Below, in pieces: positions 60,562-64,000 of a stretch of DNA of 64,000 bases. The stretch spans positions 1-64,000 of the forward strand of contig NZ_QIRF01000006.1 of NCBI RefSeq assembly GCF_003332825.1, given 5' to 3'. Source of the DNA: Dyella sp. C9. GTDB lineage: Bacteria; Pseudomonadota; Gammaproteobacteria; Xanthomonadales; Rhodanobacteraceae. The notes beneath the pieces were generated by a model. The model did not search any database, was not told the origin of the DNA, and saw only the letters and a program-made list of their open reading frames with translations. The position numbers and the translations under genes are program-made. Each line of letters starts with the position of its first letter. Position 1 is the stretch's first letter.

Positions 60562-62085
60562 TCAAGGATTGAGGTCGTAGCGCAGCGTGGTCTGCACGCG
60601 CTGACCCTGTCCGCGCATGTCGATCAACGAGATGTTCTGGCCCCACAGATATTCGATGCCCAGCATGGCGCGCTGGCTGAACTGCCAGGCCAGATTGAGC
60701 GAGGCGAACTTGGTGCTCTTGGGCAATTCGTCGCGATCCAGAATCATGTTGCCGGACGGACTGATGCGCAGGTAACCCCAGGATGCGCTGGAACTGAGCG
60801 TGTCGGTCCAGCCATGGGTATAACCCACGCCCCAGCCGCGGGCACGGATCGCGCGAAGGATGCCGTTGTCGGTGAAAGCCGCATCCAGGCCCAGCCCCGA
60901 GATGTCCTGCAGGAAATTGGCATAGCCGTGGCCATTGCTGTACCAGCCCTGCGCGCTGTCGCGGTCGAACAGCTTGGTGCTGCCGGTCAGCTGGGTGGCA
61001 AACGCCTTGGTGCGCTGGGTCTGTCCTGTCGCCGAGTCCTGCATGCCAAGGTCGCGGAACAGATTGGACCACTGGATATGCCAATCAGGCGTCTCCCAGC
61101 GCACGCCCGCCGTGAAGTCGGCCAGGCGCGAATAGGGCTCGTAATCGCCGATGGGCGTGATATCCGCATTCGGCTTTTCCATCGAAAGCGGCAGGGTCAG
61201 CGTGTTGTCGCCCCACTTGTACAGGATGGGAATGAAGCGAATCTGCGGCCCGTACTTGAAATTGAACGAGTTGGGGCCTTCGTAGTCGAGCGTATTCGGG
61301 AACACGTCGATGTCGGTGAACGCAGAGATGTTGTATCCCGCCAACAAGGTGAAGCGCTCGTTGTCCAGTTCGCCGTAGAAGTACTGCAGGTTGTACGGCA
61401 TGTCGCCAGTGCCACTGCCGAAGAAGTTGTTCTTGTAGACCACCTTCAACGTGCCGTAGTCGGTATCGCGACGGAAGTCCATGCGGAAAATGCTCTGCCG
61501 CGCGCTCAGGTTGGTGTTCCACCCGCTGCCATAGAACGGCTGGCCGCGCACCGGAATCGATGACGGCACGAACAGATCCTTGGACCCCATGTAGGTGTTG
61601 TCGATCATGGTGTCCAGCTGCGCCACCAGATCCAGCTTCAGCAGGTTGCCGGTATCGCCTAGCCTTACATAGCCTTCGGGCAGAGGTTCGCCAACGCCGG
61701 CAGGTGCTGACGGCGGCCGATACGCCGCAGGCTGCCCTGATGACGGCACGGTGGCCGAGGAAATCAACGGCGCCGGTGCCTGTTGCGTTGTCTGCACGGG
61801 AATCGGAGCGGCGGACTTGGCGGCAGCGGTGGCATTCTCCTGCGAGGACTCTTTTGCCTCCAGTTCGTCCAGGCGCTGCTGCATCTTCTGCATGACCTGT
61901 TGCTGCGCCTGCATCTGTTGGCGCATCTGCGCGATCTGCGCCTTCAGGTCATCGTTGGAATCCGTGCTCTGCGCCCACGCCGGCTGCACGTGTACTGCGG
62001 CCAATGCCACGCATCCCACCAGCATGGAACCGATGGCATGCCCGCCCTTGTTCGATGAGGCACGTGCGCGAAGCCATTGCCGCAT
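60562..62085 (-). CDS. DcaP-like outer-membrane porin with N-terminal coiled coil
   Basis: The 507-residue protein has a signal peptide (about residues 1-38), a Q/M-rich coiled coil (DDLKAQIAQMRQQMQAQQQV, about residues 45-75), a Pro/Ala linker and then a beta-barrel domain from about residue 135 (VRLGDTGNLLKLDLVAQLDT) to the terminal TTLRYDLNP. This is the DcaP trimeric-porin architecture, used for uptake of small acidic or dicarboxylic compounds. AAAGGAG precedes the ATG. Confidence 0.88.
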   Translation of the reverse strand: MRQWLRARASSNKGGHAIGSMLVGCVALAAVHVQPAWAQSTDSNDDLKAQIAQMRQQMQAQQQVMQKMQQRLDELEAKESSQENATAAAKSAAPIPVQTTQQAPAPLISSATVPSSGQPAAYRPPSAPAGVGEPLPEGYVRLGDTGNLLKLDLVAQLDTMIDNTYMGSKDLFVPSSIPVRGQPFYGSGWNTNLSARQSIFRMDFRRDTDYGTLKVVYKNNFFGSGTGDMPYNLQYFYGELDNERFTLLAGYNISAFTDIDVFPNTLDYEGPNSFNFKYGPQIRFIPILYKWGDNTLTLPLSMEKPNADITPIGDYEPYSRLADFTAGVRWETPDWHIQWSNLFRDLGMQDSATGQTQRTKAFATQLTGSTKLFDRDSAQGWYSNGHGYANFLQDISGLGLDAAFTDNGILRAIRARGWGVGYTHGWTDTLSSSASWGYLRISPSGNMILDRDELPKSTKFASLNLAWQFSQRAMLGIEYLWGQNISLIDMRGQGQRVQTTLRYDLNP

Positions 62086-62447
62086 GAAGACACTCCTTTA
62101 TCGAACATTGACGGTCAGCGTGGCGTTCAACGGATGCGCGATCCGCCAGTAGCGTTCCTGCAGCGATAAAACCCCCACGGGCAACCGCGCTTCCGCGCGG
62201 CGCGAGCCGCGTGCTGCAACACGGGAACGAGTGTCACGCAGAGACAAGGGCCGCCTCCAGGCAGCCACCTCCCTGAATCGATTAGAGCCGAGAAATTGTG
62301 GAAGTGCCGTGAATCCAGGCGTTTTCGGGCGAAGGACGAGCTGCGCGCAGACGTCCCGGTCGACAGACGATCGCCACGTCCTTCATGGATTGGACGGCGC
62401 GCACTTCGGATGCATGCAAGGAGATGGCCCTGGCGGGCCAGACTGCA
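62086..62447. other. 362-base intergenic region
   Basis: No gene is supported on either strand. It must hold the promoter of the dcaP-permease pair, which reads left from 62085, and the end of the sensor kinase transcript from the right. Inspection shows no strong terminator. Confidence 0.45.
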
Positions 62448-64000
62448 TCACGTCGACGGAGGATCGCGTTGTTCCTCTTTCTCGAAGCGAACGATCAGTG
62501 TATCGAGCCATGCCAGTTGCCGCACGATCGCTTCACGCTGCGCGACCGGCTCCGCCTCGTCGGCGAGTTCGATGCCAACCAGGCGCAGCGCGCCGCGCAG
62601 GCGATGAAGTACGTCGCGCTGCGCCTGTTGGTCGCCACTGCTTACCGCACGGTCGAAGAGCAGGAGATCCTGACGACAGGATGTGCTCAGGCCACCCAGT
62701 ATCCGCAAGGCCTCGCTGCGTGAGCCAAAGGCATCCTGCAGCACATGCAGGCCTGGATGATCGTCTTCACCAGGCGTGCCAACTTCCGCTCCCACCGCCT
62801 GTCCGGCTCTTTCGAGACACTGGGACAACATGGCCTCGAGGGTGGCCAGCCGCACGGGCTTGGCGAGGAATTCGTCCATGCCCGCCTGATGGCATCGCAG
62901 CACTTCCTCGGGCAAGGCACTGGCCGACAGGGCGACGATGGGCAGGTGCCGGTCACCGCCCTCCTCCAACTCGCGTATGCGGCGCGCCAATGCGTAGCCG
63001 TCAAGCACAGGCATGTGGCAGTCGGTGATCAGCAGGTCGTAGTGCGACCCGGCAAGCGCCCTCATCGCTTCCTCGCCATTGTCGACCATCGTGTACGGAT
63101 AACCGAGGCGCTCCAGCTGGCGTCCGATCACGGCGCGATTGATCGGATGGTCCTCGGCCACCAGGATACGCCGGGCGTGCCTCATGGAGGCCGGTGCCGC
63201 TGATGCAGCGTACTCGGGCAAGGCAAGTCCGAGCGCCGAATGACATGCTTCAATCATCGAGTGCCACGTCAACGGATAGCCACTCAACCACACCAGGCTT
63301 CCCTCCACGCGAACGCCGCGAGCATCGGCTGCGCTTGTCAGGCGTATGACGCGGCCCGCCGCGGGCAACGGACCGGGACCGACGAGATCCTCATCAGCCA
63401 GGCACAGGTCGATGTCACCGTCGACATAATCGGCAAGGTCCCTCACGTCGGCCCCGACGACGGACATGCCCAGCGCGGACAACGCATTGGACAGCTCGCG
63501 CTCGAGCATGATGTCGCCGGTGCACAGCAAGGCGGATTTGCCGACCAGCGCGGTGGGAGCACGACTTGCCTGCGCGACCGGCAGCACCACCTCGAACACT
63601 GCACGCGTACCGAAGCCAGCGGCGCTGGCCAGGCGAACCTCGCCCCCCATCAGCTGCGCGAGCCGGCGGCAGATGCTGAGACCCAACCCGGTACCGCCGA
63701 AACGACGGGAGGTCGATGGCTCCGCCTGCACAAAAGGCTGAAACAGGTGCTCGAGCTGTTCGTCGGAGATGCCGGTACCGGTATCCGTGATGGTAAAGCG
63801 GAGTCGCTGCCCCTCGCCGATCTCGCCCATCAACTCGACATGCAGCTCCACATAACCCTTGGCGGTGAACTTCAGGGCATTGCTCAGCAGGTTCGTGACG
63901 ATCTGCCGCACGCGATTCATGTCGCCGCGATGCATGGCCGCCAGGCGCCAGTCCAGCGTGCCGTAGAGCCGCACGCCCTTCGCCTGTGCGACGGCCGAGA
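62448..64000 (-). CDS. Hybrid sensor histidine kinase, C-terminal part (partial)
   Basis: The frame is open to the right window edge, so at least 517 codons are in view and the N-terminus is missing. In order there are a HATPase domain (NLLSNALKF, DTGTGISDEQLEHLFQPF, GGTGLGLSI), a degenerate middle region, a receiver domain (ILVAEDHP and LLITDCHMPVLDGYALA, with the phospho-acceptor aspartate) and a C-terminal HPt-like region with the histidine in LHRLRGALRLVG. This is the BvgS/EvgS type of unorthodox kinase. Sensor input and partner regulator are outside the window. It points toward the dcaP-permease genes. Confidence 0.9.
   Translation of the reverse strand, partial: SAVAQAKGVRLYGTLDWRLAAMHRGDMNRVRQIVTNLLSNALKFTAKGYVELHVELMGEIGEGQRLRFTITDTGTGISDEQLEHLFQPFVQAEPSTSRRFGGTGLGLSICRRLAQLMGGEVRLASAAGFGTRAVFEVVLPVAQASRAPTALVGKSALLCTGDIMLERELSNALSALGMSVVGADVRDLADYVDGDIDLCLADEDLVGPGPLPAAGRVIRLTSAADARGVRVEGSLVWLSGYPLTWHSMIEACHSALGLALPEYAASAAPASMRHARRILVAEDHPINRAVIGRQLERLGYPYTMVDNGEEAMRALAGSHYDLLITDCHMPVLDGYALARRIRELEEGGDRHLPIVALSASALPEEVLRCHQAGMDEFLAKPVRLATLEAMLSQCLERAGQAVGAEVGTPGEDDHPGLHVLQDAFGSRSEALRILGGLSTSCRQDLLLFDRAVSSGDQQAQRDVLHRLRGALRLVGIELADEAEPVAQREAIVRQLAWLDTLIVRFEKEEQRDPPST

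Noticed and set aside
60067..61563. 498-codon plus-strand frame over the permease and porin genes
   Set aside because: It spans the gap between two real genes in antisense and has no recognisable domain.

Overview
This window looks like a chromosomal piece of a GC-rich gammaproteobacterium of the order Xanthomonadales, most likely Rhodanobacteraceae (the Dyella, Luteibacter, Rhodanobacter, Frateuria group). This is inferred from the gene content and order: kdkA next to a heptosyltransferase, exbB-exbD-msbA-lpxK, sdhCDAB followed by sdhE-ygfX, a kynurenine 3-monooxygenase, a complete ccmABCDEFGHI operon and a Xanthomonas-like MetX homologue. I have no database match for the strain.

Layout. 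1-3.9 kb: HIT and GNAT proteins, recR-ebfC-dnaX, then the 4.5S (SRP) RNA and tRNA-Ser(GGA). 4.1-8.4 kb: a DinB-like protein, a metallo-hydrolase, kdkA, a family-9 glycosyltransferase, a DUF6165-type protein and a glycine-zipper protein. 8.4-16.7 kb: lpxK, msbA, exbD, exbB, comEC, lolD and lolC/E, mostly outer-membrane lipid and lipoprotein export. 16.8-21.4 kb: succinate dehydrogenase sdhCDAB with assembly factors at both ends (SdhAF4-like and SdhE) plus ygfX. 21.5-25.2 kb: ygfZ, a SleB-type hydrolase, two glycine-zipper lipoproteins and a TatD-family hydrolase. 25.3-30.1 kb: a MarR-controlled tripartite efflux operon. 30.2-33.5 kb: phaR, phaB, kmo and a DUF3293 protein. 33.6-40.5 kb: the cytochrome c maturation operon. 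40.5-42.2 kb: a MetX-family O-acyltransferase and a cysteine dioxygenase.

42.3-56.3 kb is a mobile genomic island inserted in the 3' end of tRNA-Leu(CAA). A 17-bp core (TTCGAGTCCTATCACCG) is repeated at 42292-42308 and 56256-56272, and a related 24-nt sequence lies near both ends as candidate integrase arm sites. The island is visibly lower in GC. It has a P4-type integrase and an AlpA-like regulator, then cargo, then a replication block (AlpA, two zinc-finger primase-like proteins, a DUF927 helicase-like ATPase). The cargo comprises a truncated HicB-like protein, two HNH nucleases flanking a MazG-like pyrophosphohydrolase, a PD-(D/E)xK-like protein, an opposite-strand pair with one HEPN-like member, a secreted protein and a DUF2971 protein. 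The four-gene nuclease/MazG run at 44.6-48.6 kb is the best candidate for an undescribed anti-phage system; no function has been shown.

Right of the island are a GtrA-like flippase with a large GT-C glycosyltransferase, an AdiC-like antiporter with a DcaP-like porin, and the C-terminal part of a hybrid sensor kinase running off the window. Most starts were chosen from ribosome-binding sites and overlaps with neighbours; function calls rest on motif recognition without a database search.
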